A stretch of DNA of 64,000 nt from the NCBI RefSeq assembly GCF_000214705.1, contig NC_015573.1, positions 2,673,001 to 2,737,000 on the forward strand, in the 5' to 3' direction. Position numbers and translations under genes: made by a program. Below are positions 40,609 through 49,886 of this stretch, piece by piece (the stretch's first letter is position 1; every line of letters begins with the position of its first letter). Source of the stretch: Desulfofundulus kuznetsovii DSM 6115. GTDB taxonomy: Bacteria > Bacillota > Desulfotomaculia > Desulfotomaculales > Desulfovirgulaceae. The notes beneath the pieces are model-generated. The model saw only the letters and a program-made list of their open reading frames with translations. It was not told the DNA's origin and did no database searches.

Positions 40609-43104
40609 TCAAGCCGCCCGGCGCTGGCGGCCCGTCCTGACAAAGATGTGTTTGCCGTCAGTCCTCAAGATAACCGCCCCATCCAGGTCGGTGCGGTAAA
40701 CCCGCACCGGCATCCGGGCCAGGTGTTCCAGCGTTTCCGGGGCGGGATGCCCGAAATTGTTATGCCGTCCCACGGAAATTACCGCCACAGCCGGATGAGT
40801 TTTTTCCAGGAAAGAAGGGAGCAGGTAACGGCTGCCGTGGTGGGGTATTTTGAGCACGGTACACCCCAGATTAACGCCCCCATCCATGAGGGCCTGCTGG
40901 GCCTCCACCTCAATATCCCCGGTAAGCAACAGCACTTCTTCCCCGTAACGAAGACGCAGCACTACCGAGGCGTTATTAAGATCGGACCGGGTGCCGGAAA
41001 GCAGCGGCCGGGACGGTCCCAGTACCTGGATATCCAGAGCCGGGTCCAGGTGCAGGCGGTCCCCGGCCCCTGTTGCCTTTACAGGCACACCCCGGGCGGC
41101 CAGTCCGGCAAGAAGAGTGCGGTAGGTTAAAGGGACTTTGCCGGAAGACGGGGAATGAGCCCCAGCAGATACGGAGGGATCCCCTGTTCCGCCCACCGGT
41201 GACACCAGGACCAAATCAACCGGAAAGGCTTCGATCACCGCCCTCATTCCTCCGGCGTGATCCTCGTGGGGATGGGTGATCACCAGCACATCCAGGCGCC
41301 TGACGCCCAACCGGCGCAGGTAGGGCACCACCACCTTCTCCCCGGCCCCTTCCCCCGAGTCCAGTTCCCCCGGCCAGCCCCCGGTATCCACCAGCATATT
41401 TCTGCCGCCGGGAGTCTGGACAAGAATGCTGTCTCCCTGGCCTACATCGATGAAATGGACCACCAGTTGACTTTCCCCGGGACTTTTGAACAGAAAAATA
41501 GCTATCAAAAGTCCTCCACCCATGAAAGCCACCGGCAATAAGCGGTGATGGCGGCTGAAAAATTGGCGCAAGGCGGCCCGGCCCTCGTTTGAGACAAGCA
41601 AAACTCCCAAAAACAAAAGGGGATACCAGGCCACCACCAGGAAAAAAGGCGGCGTGGGAACATAGATTACCGAACCGGGCAAGGCCCGGCAGAAGGAAAC
41701 CAGGCCCATGAAAAGATCCAGGAGCATGGAGGTGCTGATATTAATAAAGCCGGCCAGGGAAGAAACAACCAGGCCCAGGAGGGCAGACGCCGTACCCAGG
41801 GCAAGGATCAACCCGGTGAGGGGCACTGCCGCCAGATTGGTCAATAAGGAAACCAGGGAAATCAAATTGTAGTACCAGGCTATCAGGGGCAGGGTAGCCA
41901 GCTGGGCGGCCAGGGAAACCCAGAGGGCTGCCCTTAACCACGTATGCCGGATGACATTTTTCAACAGCCCGTCCAGCACCGGTCCCAGGTAGAGGATCCC
42001 CCAGGTGGCAGTAAAGGAAAGCTGAAACCCAATGTCGTAGAGGGAGAGGGGTTTGGCCATGAGACTGACCAGGGCAGCCGCGGCCAGGGTGGTAGGCCAG
42101 TCCCTTGTCCGGCCCAGGTGGTGGGCCCAGAGAAACATGAGGGCCATGAGGGTGGAACGGGTCACCGCCGGACCCAAACCACACAGGGTGGCGTAAAGAA
42201 GCAATATCGCGGTACCGGTAGGAGCAGTAAGGGAAAGGGGTACGCGCAGCAACCTGACCAGGGCCAGCACCCCGGCCAGAACGAGGCCCACGTGAAGGCC
42301 GCTAACGCTCAGGATGTGAACCACGCCGGATTCACTGAAAAGCTGCCAGGTCTTCCGGTCTATCTGCCCCTGGCTGCCGAAGACAATGCCGTTTAAAAGG
42401 GCCGCTTTATCCGGCGGCAGGGTAGCCCGGCTGACCGTGAGGAGTTTTTCCTTAACCCGCAGAACCGCCCGCACCACCGGGTGCCCGCCCACCCCAAGCT
42501 TCTGAATGGAAGCTGGATCCCGCACCATAAGGACTGCACCGGCACCCCGGCGGGTCAGGTAAGCGCGATAGTCAAATTCCCCGGGGTTGCCTGCATCCGG
42601 AGGGCGAGTCAGCAAGCCATGCAGGCGCAAACGATCCCCGTAGGAATAAACCGGCCCAGGCGCGGCAGCCCGCACAAGCACCAGCGCCTGGAGCTCCCGG
42701 GCCTCCCGGCCCAGGGAAATCCTATGCACATCCAGCCAGTAGTAAACCCGGTCCGAACGGACATCCGCCTCCTGGGTTACAATTCCTTCCACGGTTACCC
42801 AATGGCCGGTGTACTGGTACAGGGCCGGGTTAATGCTGGAAGCGTCCAGGGTGGCCCGGGCAAGACCCAGGGCCAGGAACAGGCTTAATATAACCCACCG
42901 GTTAAAAGACCAGTGAAAAAAATACCCCAGCACGGCTGCGAAAAACAGGGCACCACAAATCAACAAGGCCGTGTTGGGGGACAACTCCCAACTGCCCGCC
43001 AGGAAGATGCCGGCTGCAAAAGCCAGGGTCAAATACACCAAAGGCCTGGAAACCAACACCAACACCCCAAAATGACAGGTAATAACAAGGGAATTGTTCG
43101 CCAC
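40609..43104 (-). CDS. comEC: ComEC/Rec2 competence DNA channel protein
   Basis: 831 residues, full length. Hydrophobic N-terminal helices and an OB-like DUF4131 domain (~residues 95-200, with GIVTQEADVRSDRVYYWLDV) are followed by the ComEC transmembrane core (SGVVHILSVSGLHVGLVLAG). A C-terminal metallo-beta-lactamase domain has VVHFIDVGQGDSILVQTPGG and the zinc motif THPHEDHAGG. It transports single-stranded DNA across the membrane and may degrade the other strand. GTG at 43104 is the start used. ComEA lies 1.3 kb away. Confidence 0.95.
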   Translation of the reverse strand: MANNSLVITCHFGVLVLVSRPLVYLTLAFAAGIFLAGSWELSPNTALLICGALFFAAVLGYFFHWSFNRWVILSLFLALGLARATLDASSINPALYQYTGHWVTVEGIVTQEADVRSDRVYYWLDVHRISLGREARELQALVLVRAAAPGPVYSYGDRLRLHGLLTRPPDAGNPGEFDYRAYLTRRGAGAVLMVRDPASIQKLGVGGHPVVRAVLRVKEKLLTVSRATLPPDKAALLNGIVFGSQGQIDRKTWQLFSESGVVHILSVSGLHVGLVLAGVLALVRLLRVPLSLTAPTGTAILLLYATLCGLGPAVTRSTLMALMFLWAHHLGRTRDWPTTLAAAALVSLMAKPLSLYDIGFQLSFTATWGILYLGPVLDGLLKNVIRHTWLRAALWVSLAAQLATLPLIAWYYNLISLVSLLTNLAAVPLTGLILALGTASALLGLVVSSLAGFINISTSMLLDLFMGLVSFCRALPGSVIYVPTPPFFLVVAWYPLLFLGVLLVSNEGRAALRQFFSRHHRLLPVAFMGGGLLIAIFLFKSPGESQLVVHFIDVGQGDSILVQTPGGRNMLVDTGGWPGELDSGEGAGEKVVVPYLRRLGVRRLDVLVITHPHEDHAGGMRAVIEAFPVDLVLVSPVGGTGDPSVSAGAHSPSSGKVPLTYRTLLAGLAARGVPVKATGAGDRLHLDPALDIQVLGPSRPLLSGTRSDLNNASVVLRLRYGEEVLLLTGDIEVEAQQALMDGGVNLGCTVLKIPHHGSRYLLPSFLEKTHPAVAVISVGRHNNFGHPAPETLEHLARMPVRVYRTDLDGAVILRTDGKHIFVRTGRQRRAA

Positions 43105-43184
43105 TGAATTCCATCTTCCTGTCGCGTTAAAACAAAAGGGGCTACGACCTGCTTTACCTTGTCAACGGCCTTACTCGTTGTCTG

Positions 43185-43221
43185 TGTATTAATGCAATTA
43201 GATTGAGACATCCTAATCTAA
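43185..43221 (+). promoter_or_regulatory. Sigma-G-like promoter of the spore protein gene
   Basis: TGTATT (43185-43190), 18-nt spacer, CATCCTAA (43209-43216) resemble the forespore sigma-G consensus TGAATA/CATACTA. TTAGATT...AATCTAA (43198-43221) forms an inverted repeat over the -10 region. Confidence 0.5.
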
Positions 43222-43232
43222 GGGGTGATCTA

Positions 43233-43475
43233 ATGGGTCACAAGAAGGACAACGACAAGCTGCGTACGGAAAGGCAACTGGACAGGCTTAAGTGGGAGAC
43301 GGCCAAGGAACTGGGCCTGGAGGATGATCTGGCCAACGCCGGGGATGAGTTGACCGTGCGGGAAGCAGGCAAAATTGGCGGCAACATGGTACGCAAGCTG
43401 GTGAAGGCCGGAGAAGAGGCGCTGGCCGAAGAAGGGGATCGCAAAGCCCGTCTGAACCTTCAGGATGACTTTTAG
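43233..43475 (+). CDS. Alpha/beta-type small acid-soluble spore protein
   Basis: 80 residues, ATG after AAGGGGTGA. It carries the two SASP signatures: KWETAKELGLEDDL and VREAGKIGGNMVRKLVKAGEEAL. SASPs coat DNA in dormant spores and are degraded by the GPR protease on germination. This copy has an extended, highly charged N terminus. It shows that the organism or a close ancestor forms endospores. Confidence 0.9.
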   Translation: MGHKKDNDKLRTERQLDRLKWETAKELGLEDDLANAGDELTVREAGKIGGNMVRKLVKAGEEALAEEGDRKARLNLQDDF

Positions 43476-43594
43476 GTAGCGTTCAAATCCAAAATATCGC
43501 GCAAACTAACCGGGCGGCGGTCACTCCTTAAGGCATCGCCACCCGCACCGCCCCTGGTTTTGCGACGTCCCGTGTGACGATTGACAAACGTTTG

Positions 43595-43626
43595 AACCCG
43601 GCTGCTGGAGTGCCGGGTTGCTTTTT
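43595..43626 (+). terminator. Terminator downstream of the spore protein gene
   Basis: AACCCGGC (43595-43602) pairs with GCCGGGTT (43612-43619), followed by GCTTTTT. It lies 120 bp after the gene. Confidence 0.75.
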
Positions 43627-44339
43627 CACACCATAAACTCATGCCTTGCCGCAGCTACCCGCTGCAGATATTGCTGCGTTTCGCGGTAGGGAGGCACGCC
43701 GCCGTAGCGTTGCACCGCCCCCGGGCCGGCGTTATAGGCCGCCAGGGCCAGGTTGACATTGCCTCCGAAACGCTCCAGCAGGGATTTCAAATAACGGGCG
43801 CCCCCCTCCAGGTTTTCCCGGGGGTCCCACGGGTTCCGCACTCCCAGAGCCGCAGCCGTGGCGGGCATGAGCTGCATCAACCCCTGCGCCCCGGCAGGGG
43901 AAAGGGCGAAGGGATTGAACCCCGATTCCACCTTGACCACCGCCTTGAGCAACGCCGGTTCCAAACCGTACTTTTTAGCCACATCGTTGATCAGGGCATC
44001 GAACCCACCGGCTTTAGCCGGTGTACCGTTGTTCTTGATGGAAGAAAAATTCCTTTGCTCATGTCCCTGTTGGGGAAGCAACGTATTAAAAATTGTCCAC
44101 AGGGATGTCAAAAGTTCACTGCTACCCGCCGTCAGCAGAAAGAACGGCAAAAGTAACTCCGTAATTTTGGGCTTGTCCAATTGCTTGCCTTTCTCCGCCC
44201 TCCCGTTCCCGGCGGACGATTCCAGCGCTGCTGCCAGCAGCAGGGCAAAGGACTGCCGGGGAGCATTAAGAGTCCCTATTGGGAAAGCGGCCTGCCTGTT
44301 ACTGATTTGAGGAAACGGGTTCGCCAGGGGGACAAACAT
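43626..44339 (-). CDS. Soluble lytic murein transglycosylase-like protein
   Basis: About 237 residues. ATG at 44339 lies 8 nt after GGAGG; an ATG at 44354 is possible. The C-terminal ~120 residues are an SLT domain with catalytic Glu in [30 protein letters not shown] and the later [21 protein letters not shown] block. The N-terminal ~100 residues are low-complexity and show no clear signal peptide, only a short hydrophobic stretch ([16 protein letters not shown]). It cleaves peptidoglycan glycan strands, possibly for pilus, competence or spore functions. Confidence 0.88.
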   Translation of the reverse strand: MFVPLANPFPQISNRQAAFPIGTLNAPRQSFALLLAAALESSAGNGRAEKGKQLDKPKITELLLPFFLLTAGSSELLTSLWTIFNTLLPQQGHEQRNFSSIKNNGTPAKAGGFDALINDVAKKYGLEPALLKAVVKVESGFNPFALSPAGAQGLMQLMPATAAALGVRNPWDPRENLEGGARYLKSLLERFGGNVNLALAAYNAGPGAVQRYGGVPPYRETQQYLQRVAAARHEFMV

Positions 44340-44446
44340 TAACGCTTCCTCCATTTTTCCTTAATAATAAAATAATAACACGGGACCGCGGACCCTCTGG
44401 AGACAAAACGCGGTGGAATGCGTTCTCAGGGAAGACTTCAAACTGG

Positions 44447-45106
44447 CTAATATACCGTTATGTAATCCTTGAGCTGTTCAAACCTTTTATCCCCGATGCC
44501 GGAAACATTTTTAATGTCCTCGGGCACTTTAAAAGGTCCGTTGGTTTCCCGGTATTGAATGATGCGCTGGGCCAGGGAGGGTCCAATCCCGGGCAGGGTT
44601 TCCAGTTCCTTTTGGTCGGCCGTGTTGATATTTACCAGCGTACCGCCCCCGGAAGCCGGTGAATCACCGGATGGTTGAGCAAAAGGATTATTGCGCAAGG
44701 TGGCATTAACGGGAGCAGAACCAGACATGTTCTGCAAAGGCACCGCGCCACCGGCTGAACCAGGTTGTTTTGCCGGTACAACCAGTTTTTGCCCGTCGGC
44801 CAGGGGAGCGGCCAGGTTTAACATATCCAGATCCGCTTCCGGACGGGCAACAGCCATTTTAACCGCATCCTGCACCCTCGCACCGGGTGAGAGGCGATAT
44901 ACCCCCGGCTTTTCCACGGCGCCGGCAACATGGACCACCAATTCTTTTTTTTCAAAATTTTCCGGAGGTTTTAGCTGTTCCAGTGCCGGTTTGCTTTCAG
45001 CACTGGCCCGCTGCTGCCACAGGGCATAGCGATAACCCCCGCCAAAAATCAGTATGGCCGCAACTATTAAAATGATCAGCTGATGGCGCCTTGTAATTTC
45101 AAACAC
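44447..45106 (-). CDS. comEA: ComEA-type DNA-binding competence protein
   Basis: 219 residues, GTG start after GGGG. An N-terminal membrane anchor (LIILIVAAILIFGGGYRYAL) is followed by a SLBB domain (LVVHVAGAVEKPGVYRLSPGARVQDAV), a Ser/Gly-rich linker and a C-terminal double helix-hairpin-helix domain (VNINTADQKELETLPGIGPSLAQRII). ComEA binds double-stranded DNA at the cell surface and passes it to ComEC. Confidence 0.93.
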   Translation of the reverse strand: MFEITRRHQLIILIVAAILIFGGGYRYALWQQRASAESKPALEQLKPPENFEKKELVVHVAGAVEKPGVYRLSPGARVQDAVKMAVARPEADLDMLNLAAPLADGQKLVVPAKQPGSAGGAVPLQNMSGSAPVNATLRNNPFAQPSGDSPASGGGTLVNINTADQKELETLPGIGPSLAQRIIQYRETNGPFKVPEDIKNVSGIGDKRFEQLKDYITVY

Positions 45107-45222
45107 CAGTTTCGCCCCACCCCTTTTTTACCAGTAAATTCTACTTTAAAAGGCATATTCCTCTTTTTTAAATGAAAAGACGAACTAATAACCCTAATAA
45201 CTTTCAAAACTTTGCAGGTTAA

Positions 45223-45251
45223 TTGACAAGCGATCAATTTTTTAGTAAAAT
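45223..45251 (+). promoter_or_regulatory. Sigma-A promoter of the betaine transporter operon
   Basis: TTGACA (45223-45228), 17-nt spacer, TAAAAT (45246-45251). It is close to consensus and about 20 bp before the riboswitch. Confidence 0.8.
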
Positions 45252-45267
45252 TTTAACAAACAACTTT

Positions 45268-45419
45268 TGCAGGCCGAAGCTTCTTGTCAGAGGCGCGGGG
45301 GAACCATCCTTTGGGGCGAATTTCCGGCAGGTTATTCAACCACCTCAACATCCTGCCGGGATAGGGCAAACCCGAGTCCGAGCCCGTCAGCTAACTCCGC
45401 AGGCTATTACGGGTCCTAG
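45268..45419 (+). promoter_or_regulatory. ydaO/yuaA-type c-di-AMP riboswitch
   Basis: Recognised by conserved blocks in order: GCGGGGGAACCA, TTGGGGCGAAT, GGGATAGGGCAAACCCGAG and CAGCTAACTCCGCAGGC. The spacing and the final TCAGCTAACTCCGCAGGC block are those of ydaO aptamers. A terminator follows at 45437. In known cases c-di-AMP binding switches expression off. The downstream genes import an osmolyte, which fits the established role of c-di-AMP in osmotic control. Confidence 0.88.
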
Positions 45420-45436
45420 GTAAATATTCTTTATAT

Positions 45437-45462
45437 GCCCGGGGCCTTACCGGGCTTTTTTT
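45437..45462 (+). terminator. Riboswitch expression-platform terminator
   Basis: GCCCGG (45437-45442) pairs with CCGGGC (45450-45455), followed by seven T. It lies between the aptamer and the binding-protein start at 45564. Confidence 0.85.
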
Positions 45463-45563
45463 ATTACTTCTCTCCTCTACTCCTCCTCTCTCTTCGCCCC
45501 TTATTTCCCCGCCATTGCCTCTACTCCGGCTTCGGCTCCTGCATACAGATTGGAGGGTTTTTC

Positions 45564-46625
45564 ATGCGAAGAAATAAAACACATAACCGCTTCTGGCAGC
45601 AGTCCGTCGTGCTGGCTTCACTTTTACTGTTCTTTGCCCTACTTATGATGGGATGCGGCGCTCATAACGGTCAGAGTGCAGGTGCTGATAAAGCGAAAGA
45701 GAAACCTGAGATTGTGTTTGGCGACTTCAGCTGGGACAGTGTACAGGTTCACAACCGCATAGCCGCATTTATCATAGAGCACGGGTACGGTTACCCGGTT
45801 AACTTCATGTTCGGGGAAACCATACCTATCTTACAGGGCCTCGAAAGAGGAGACGTTGACGTTAGCATGGAGATATGGGTTGACAATATTCGCGAAGCCT
45901 ACCAGAAGGCGCTCGATTCCGGCGCTGTTAAAGACCTTGGAACTAACTTTCCTGATGCCCCCCAGGGATGGTACGTACCGACATATGTTATAAAGGGCGA
46001 CCCGGCGCGCGGGATTAAGCCCATGGCACCAGATCTCAAGTCAGTAAGCGACTTGCCCAGGTACTGGAAATTATTTAAAGACCCCGAGCAACCGAACAAG
46101 GGGCGGTTTTATAACAGCCCCCCGGGCTGGGTAGTTACAGGCATCAACACACAAAAGCTAAAGGCTTACGGGCTTGACAAATATTTCAATGATTTCATTA
46201 CCGGCTCCGATACGGCACTGGCCACCTCAATTGTTTCCGCGTACGAGCAAGGAAAACCCTGGCTTGGTTATTACTGGGAGCCGACATGGGTGATGGGTAA
46301 ACTGGATATGACGATGCTGGAAGAGCCGCCCTATAGCGAAAAGCGCTGGAATACTGACCGTGGCTGCGCCTTCCCTGCGTGCAAGGTTACTATTGCCATT
46401 AATAGTAAGTTGGAAAAAGTTGCACCTGAAGTAGTTAAATTTCTCGACAACTACCAGACGACACTTGAACAAACCAACAAAACCCTGGCTTACATGCACG
46501 ATCATGGCGTTGATGCAAAGGCCGCTGCGATCTGGTTCCTTAAACAATATCCCGATCACTGGAAGCAATGGATTCCCGAAGACATTGCTGTCCGCGTTTC
46601 GCAGGCTTTAAACGAGGTGAAGTAG
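45564..46625 (+). CDS. opuAC: Glycine betaine/proline ABC transporter substrate-binding lipoprotein
   Basis: 353 residues from ATG at 45564 (GGAGGG upstream). The lipobox is FALLMMGCGA. The OpuAC domain has EIVFGDFSWDSVQVHNRIAAF, GDVDVSMEIWVD and a tryptophan-rich ligand region (YYWEPTWVMG, RWNTDRG). It captures betaine-like osmolytes outside the cell and delivers them to the permease. It is the first gene after the c-di-AMP riboswitch. Confidence 0.92.
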   Translation: MRRNKTHNRFWQQSVVLASLLLFFALLMMGCGAHNGQSAGADKAKEKPEIVFGDFSWDSVQVHNRIAAFIIEHGYGYPVNFMFGETIPILQGLERGDVDVSMEIWVDNIREAYQKALDSGAVKDLGTNFPDAPQGWYVPTYVIKGDPARGIKPMAPDLKSVSDLPRYWKLFKDPEQPNKGRFYNSPPGWVVTGINTQKLKAYGLDKYFNDFITGSDTALATSIVSAYEQGKPWLGYYWEPTWVMGKLDMTMLEEPPYSEKRWNTDRGCAFPACKVTIAINSKLEKVAPEVVKFLDNYQTTLEQTNKTLAYMHDHGVDAKAAAIWFLKQYPDHWKQWIPEDIAVRVSQALNEVK

Positions 46626-46626
46626 C

Positions 46627-47547
46627 ATGGGCTCCGGAGCACTCCCCCTTCTCGAGGTGGAACATTTGTGGAAGATATTCGGTTCTTCCGAACGGCATGC
46701 AGATGTTACCGACCCCGCTTCCATCGAGAGGGCGGTAGCGGAAGGAGCGGTAGTTGCCGTCCGCAACGTTTCGTTTAAGGTCGCCCGCGGCGAAGTTTTT
46801 GTAATCATGGGTCTTTCTGGAAGTGGCAAGTCTACGCTAATTCGCTGCCTTCTGAGACTGGTCGAACCAACCGCAGGTCGGATCCGGGTCGGGGGCGAAG
46901 ACGTAACGTCCATGGATGAGCACCAGCTAACCCGGTTCCGGCGGACACGTGTTGCCATGGTCTTCCAGCATTACGGGTTACTCCCCCACCGCACGGTACT
47001 GGAAAATGTTGCTTTCGGTTTGAAGCTGCGCGGTGTAGGCCGTGAGGAACGGGAGGCAGCAGCAAGGAAAGCAATCGAGCAGGTTGGGCTGAGTGGCTGG
47101 GAGGAGCGCTACCCTGCTGATCTCTCCGGCGGTATGCAGCAGCGGGTCGGCATTGCCCGGGCACTGGTACAGAACCCGGAGCTTCTCTTAATGGATGAAC
47201 CCTTCAGTGGCCTTGATCCCCTGATCCGCCGGGAGATGCAGGACGAACTAATCCGGCTTCAGGAAGAACTCCACAAAACAATTGTATTTGTAACACACGA
47301 TCTGAACGAAGCTCTCCGGTTGGGGGACCGTATGGCAGTTATGCAACATGGCACCTTTGTCCAGGTTGGAAGGCCGCAGGAGATCATCATGCACCCGGCA
47401 AACGACTATGTCCGGCGTTTTGTACAGGACGAGCGGCGAATTATACTTATGGCCGGTGCCGGGGAAAACCGAGCCGGGCTGGAGAACAATGAAAAGCTTA
47501 TCCACCCGGCAAGCCGGAAAAAACACATCGCTGGCGGCGGGAGGTGA
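46627..47547 (+). CDS. opuAA: Glycine betaine ABC transporter ATP-binding protein
   Basis: 306 residues, ATG after GAGGTGA. Walker A is GLSGSGKST, the signature is LSGGMQQRVGIARAL and Walker B is LLLMDEPFSGLDP; the N-terminal AVRNVSFKVARGEVF is of the ProV/OpuAA type. It lacks the C-terminal CBS pair found in many OpuAA proteins, so ionic-strength gating by CBS is not expected. It starts 1 bp after the binding-protein stop. Confidence 0.93.
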   Translation: MGSGALPLLEVEHLWKIFGSSERHADVTDPASIERAVAEGAVVAVRNVSFKVARGEVFVIMGLSGSGKSTLIRCLLRLVEPTAGRIRVGGEDVTSMDEHQLTRFRRTRVAMVFQHYGLLPHRTVLENVAFGLKLRGVGREEREAAARKAIEQVGLSGWEERYPADLSGGMQQRVGIARALVQNPELLLMDEPFSGLDPLIRREMQDELIRLQEELHKTIVFVTHDLNEALRLGDRMAVMQHGTFVQVGRPQEIIMHPANDYVRRFVQDERRIILMAGAGENRAGLENNEKLIHPASRKKHIAGGGR

Positions 47548-47553
47548 ACGGGT

Positions 47554-48408
47554 TTGTTCCCCGCTAATTTACAATTCCATGTCGCTCCGTACATCGATAC
47601 ATTCGTTAAATGGATTACCGTCAACTGGGGAACCTTCTTCTCCTCCCTGAGCAGCCTCATCCTGACGATCCTGCTCCAAATCCAGGCTGTACTATTGTTC
47701 ATCCCGTGGTGGTTATGGATTGCCCTGGTGGCCGGCATCTGCTGGTACCAGGGGCGCAGGCTGTTAAGCACCGCCGGTTTGGTTTTGCTATTGACGGGTA
47801 TTGGTGTTTTTGGTCTCTGGGAAGCAGCAATGGAAACCCTCGCCATTGTAATTACTTCCGTAATCATCTCAATAGCCATGGGCATCCCGCTGGGCATTAT
47901 CATGGCTGAATCAAACCGGGTAAACTCCATCGCAACCCCCCTTCTAGACGCCATGCAGACCATGCCCAGCTTTGTATACTTGATACCGGCCATGATGCTT
48001 TTCAGCCTGGGAAAAGTACCGGCAGTGATTGCTACCGTTATCTACGCAGTTCCACCGGTAGTCCGGCTTACCAGTTTGGGTATCCGCCAGGTTTCGGCAA
48101 CTGTACTGGAAGCGGCACGCGCCTTCGGTGCCACCCCCTGGCAGTTGATGAGCGAAGTGAAGCTGCCTCTGGCGATGCCTTCAATCCTTGCAGGAGTAAA
48201 TCAGACAACTATGATGGCACTGGCAATGGTGGTCATTGCCAGCATGATCGGCGCCGGAGGAGTGGGCGAACATGTCCTGCTGGCGATTAACCGGATTGCC
48301 GTAGGAAAGGGTTTTGAAGCCGGTTTCGCAATAGTCGCCCTGGCCATTGTTATTGACCGGCTAACGCAAGGTTTTGCTCGACGCTGGCAACCACCGCAGG
48401 CCGGTTAA
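47554..48408 (+). CDS. opuAB: Glycine betaine ABC transporter permease
   Basis: 284 residues, TTG start after GGGAGGTGAA. About six transmembrane helices, with the EAA loop EAARAFGATPWQLMSEVKLPLAMPSILAGVNQ and an N-terminal amphipathic region like ProW. It completes the importer. A terminator was not evident; the gene converges on the YetF-like gene with a 27-bp gap. Confidence 0.93.
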   Translation: MFPANLQFHVAPYIDTFVKWITVNWGTFFSSLSSLILTILLQIQAVLLFIPWWLWIALVAGICWYQGRRLLSTAGLVLLLTGIGVFGLWEAAMETLAIVITSVIISIAMGIPLGIIMAESNRVNSIATPLLDAMQTMPSFVYLIPAMMLFSLGKVPAVIATVIYAVPPVVRLTSLGIRQVSATVLEAARAFGATPWQLMSEVKLPLAMPSILAGVNQTTMMALAMVVIASMIGAGGVGEHVLLAINRIAVGKGFEAGFAIVALAIVIDRLTQGFARRWQPPQAG

Positions 48409-48435
48409 TACAATTCTCGAATGTTCAGCAACTTT

Positions 48436-49110
48436 TCACAAAATCCTATCCTCATTGATAAACAGCCGGCCATCGGTGCCCAGGGTGGCCAGAAAAACCT
48501 GCTCTGGCTCCAACCCGGCCGCGGCCAGGCGCTTCTTCAGCCATGCCTCGTCGAGGCCGACCAGACGCAGGTTTTCCCTTAATACCTGCCCATCCATAAC
48601 CAGGATGGTGGGCAAACCTTCATAGCCTGTCGGCAAGCCCAGATCCTCGGGGGTAACGGGACGTTTCTGGGATTTGGGGATTACGCTCAGCTTGCCTGAA
48701 GTTTCCAGCACTCCGAACTCCACGTCACCCACATTAACAATTCCCTTCTCCCTGAGCTGGGCCAGAAGGTCGTTTAAATTATAGCGCGCCCGGCGCAGTT
48801 CGTCCTTGATAATGCGCCCGTTTTTGATTACCACCTGGGGTTCACCGTCCAGCAACCGGCGCAGGAAGGGGCTGTGCAGGGCCAGGTAGCTGAGTATAAC
48901 TTCCAGAATACCCAGGGTAACCAGGGGAACAATCCCTTTCCACAACGGAAAATTGGTGGACTCCATGGGAATAGCCGCCAGCTCGGCAATAATGATGGCC
49001 ACCACAAAATCAAAGGGTGAAAGCTGACCAATTTCCCGCTTGCCCATGAGGCGAACTACCAGCAGTACAATAAAATATATTAGCACCGTGCGGTAAATTG
49101 TGATCAGCAT
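48436..49110 (-). CDS. YetF/DUF421 family membrane protein
   Basis: 224 residues. Three N-terminal transmembrane helices (LITIYRTVLIYFIVLLVVRLMGKREIGQ, then FVVAIIIAELAAIP, then PLVTLGILEVILSYLAL) are followed by the conserved cytoplasmic domain with EPQVVIKNGRIIKDELRRARYNLNDLLAQLREKGI. YetF-type proteins are found mainly in spore formers; several related proteins affect germination, but the molecular activity is unknown. Confidence 0.9.
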   Translation of the reverse strand: MLITIYRTVLIYFIVLLVVRLMGKREIGQLSPFDFVVAIIIAELAAIPMESTNFPLWKGIVPLVTLGILEVILSYLALHSPFLRRLLDGEPQVVIKNGRIIKDELRRARYNLNDLLAQLREKGIVNVGDVEFGVLETSGKLSVIPKSQKRPVTPEDLGLPTGYEGLPTILVMDGQVLRENLRLVGLDEAWLKKRLAAAGLEPEQVFLATLGTDGRLFINEDRIL

Positions 49111-49176
49111 TGACCCGGCCCCCCGCTCCTGTAGTTTGGCCCCGGGGAAGGCCGGGTTATTCTTTGGAAGGTCTAT

Positions 49177-49662
49177 TTAATGCAGCTGGCCCGGATCCAC
49201 ACACCCGGCCAGAATTTCCTGGAGTTTTTCCAGCTCCTCCCCCGGATGGGATCCCTGCAATGGCGGCACCACCTGGGCCACCTGTCGAATTAGTTCGTCG
49301 AACCCCCGGTAGGCCTGGCGGATAACCAGGGCTTTGGATGGGGAGATCCTTGTCTCCTGTCCAACCAGATCCCAGTCGGTGATGACAGTCAGGTCTTTGT
49401 GCCGTACGGCAGGCAGGATATCCCACATTTCAGGGGTAAAACCGATGGCCACTTCGTGTCCGCCATCCCAGTTTAAATCCAGAGTAACCAGGTAGTTTTG
49501 GCCATCGATGGGTACCAGTTGCCAGCCAAAACGGTAAGGAACCTTTTCACCCCGGTTGAAGCGCTGGAATAGCGGTTCAAGCTCGTCCTCAAGCGCCGAA
49601 ACCATTACAATCATCCCGTGCTCCGATTCGCCAATAAAATCAGGCAAGGCAATCTCCCGCAA
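49177..49662 (-). CDS. Hypothetical protein
   Basis: About 161 residues. TTG at 49662 follows GGAGGT by nine bases; a TTG at 49692 has no ribosome site. The protein is acidic with alternating hydrophobic strands (GMIVMVSALEDELEPLFQRF, VPIDGQNYLVTLDLNWDGG) and a C-terminal helix. No signal peptide or membrane helix. No family was recognised. It lies alone between the YetF-like and CitE-like genes and is transcribed away from the latter. Confidence 0.65.
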   Translation of the reverse strand: MREIALPDFIGESEHGMIVMVSALEDELEPLFQRFNRGEKVPYRFGWQLVPIDGQNYLVTLDLNWDGGHEVAIGFTPEMWDILPAVRHKDLTVITDWDLVGQETRISPSKALVIRQAYRGFDELIRQVAQVVPPLQGSHPGEELEKLQEILAGCVDPGQLH

Positions 49663-49886
49663 AACCCACGCACCTCCACCACCTGCTAACAAAACTTAAA
49701 TGGCAGGATTAATTCCCGTACGAAAAGAATAAAAGGCAATTATACCCGGGCATTAAACAATATACAATTCCACAAAGCTTCATGATAACATTGTCCCATA
49801 GAAAAGACCTTGTTGGCAAGTAGCAGGTTAAACCGGATTTTACGAAAAGCCCCGGGAATAATTTCAATAAGGATGGTGTTTTCAGA

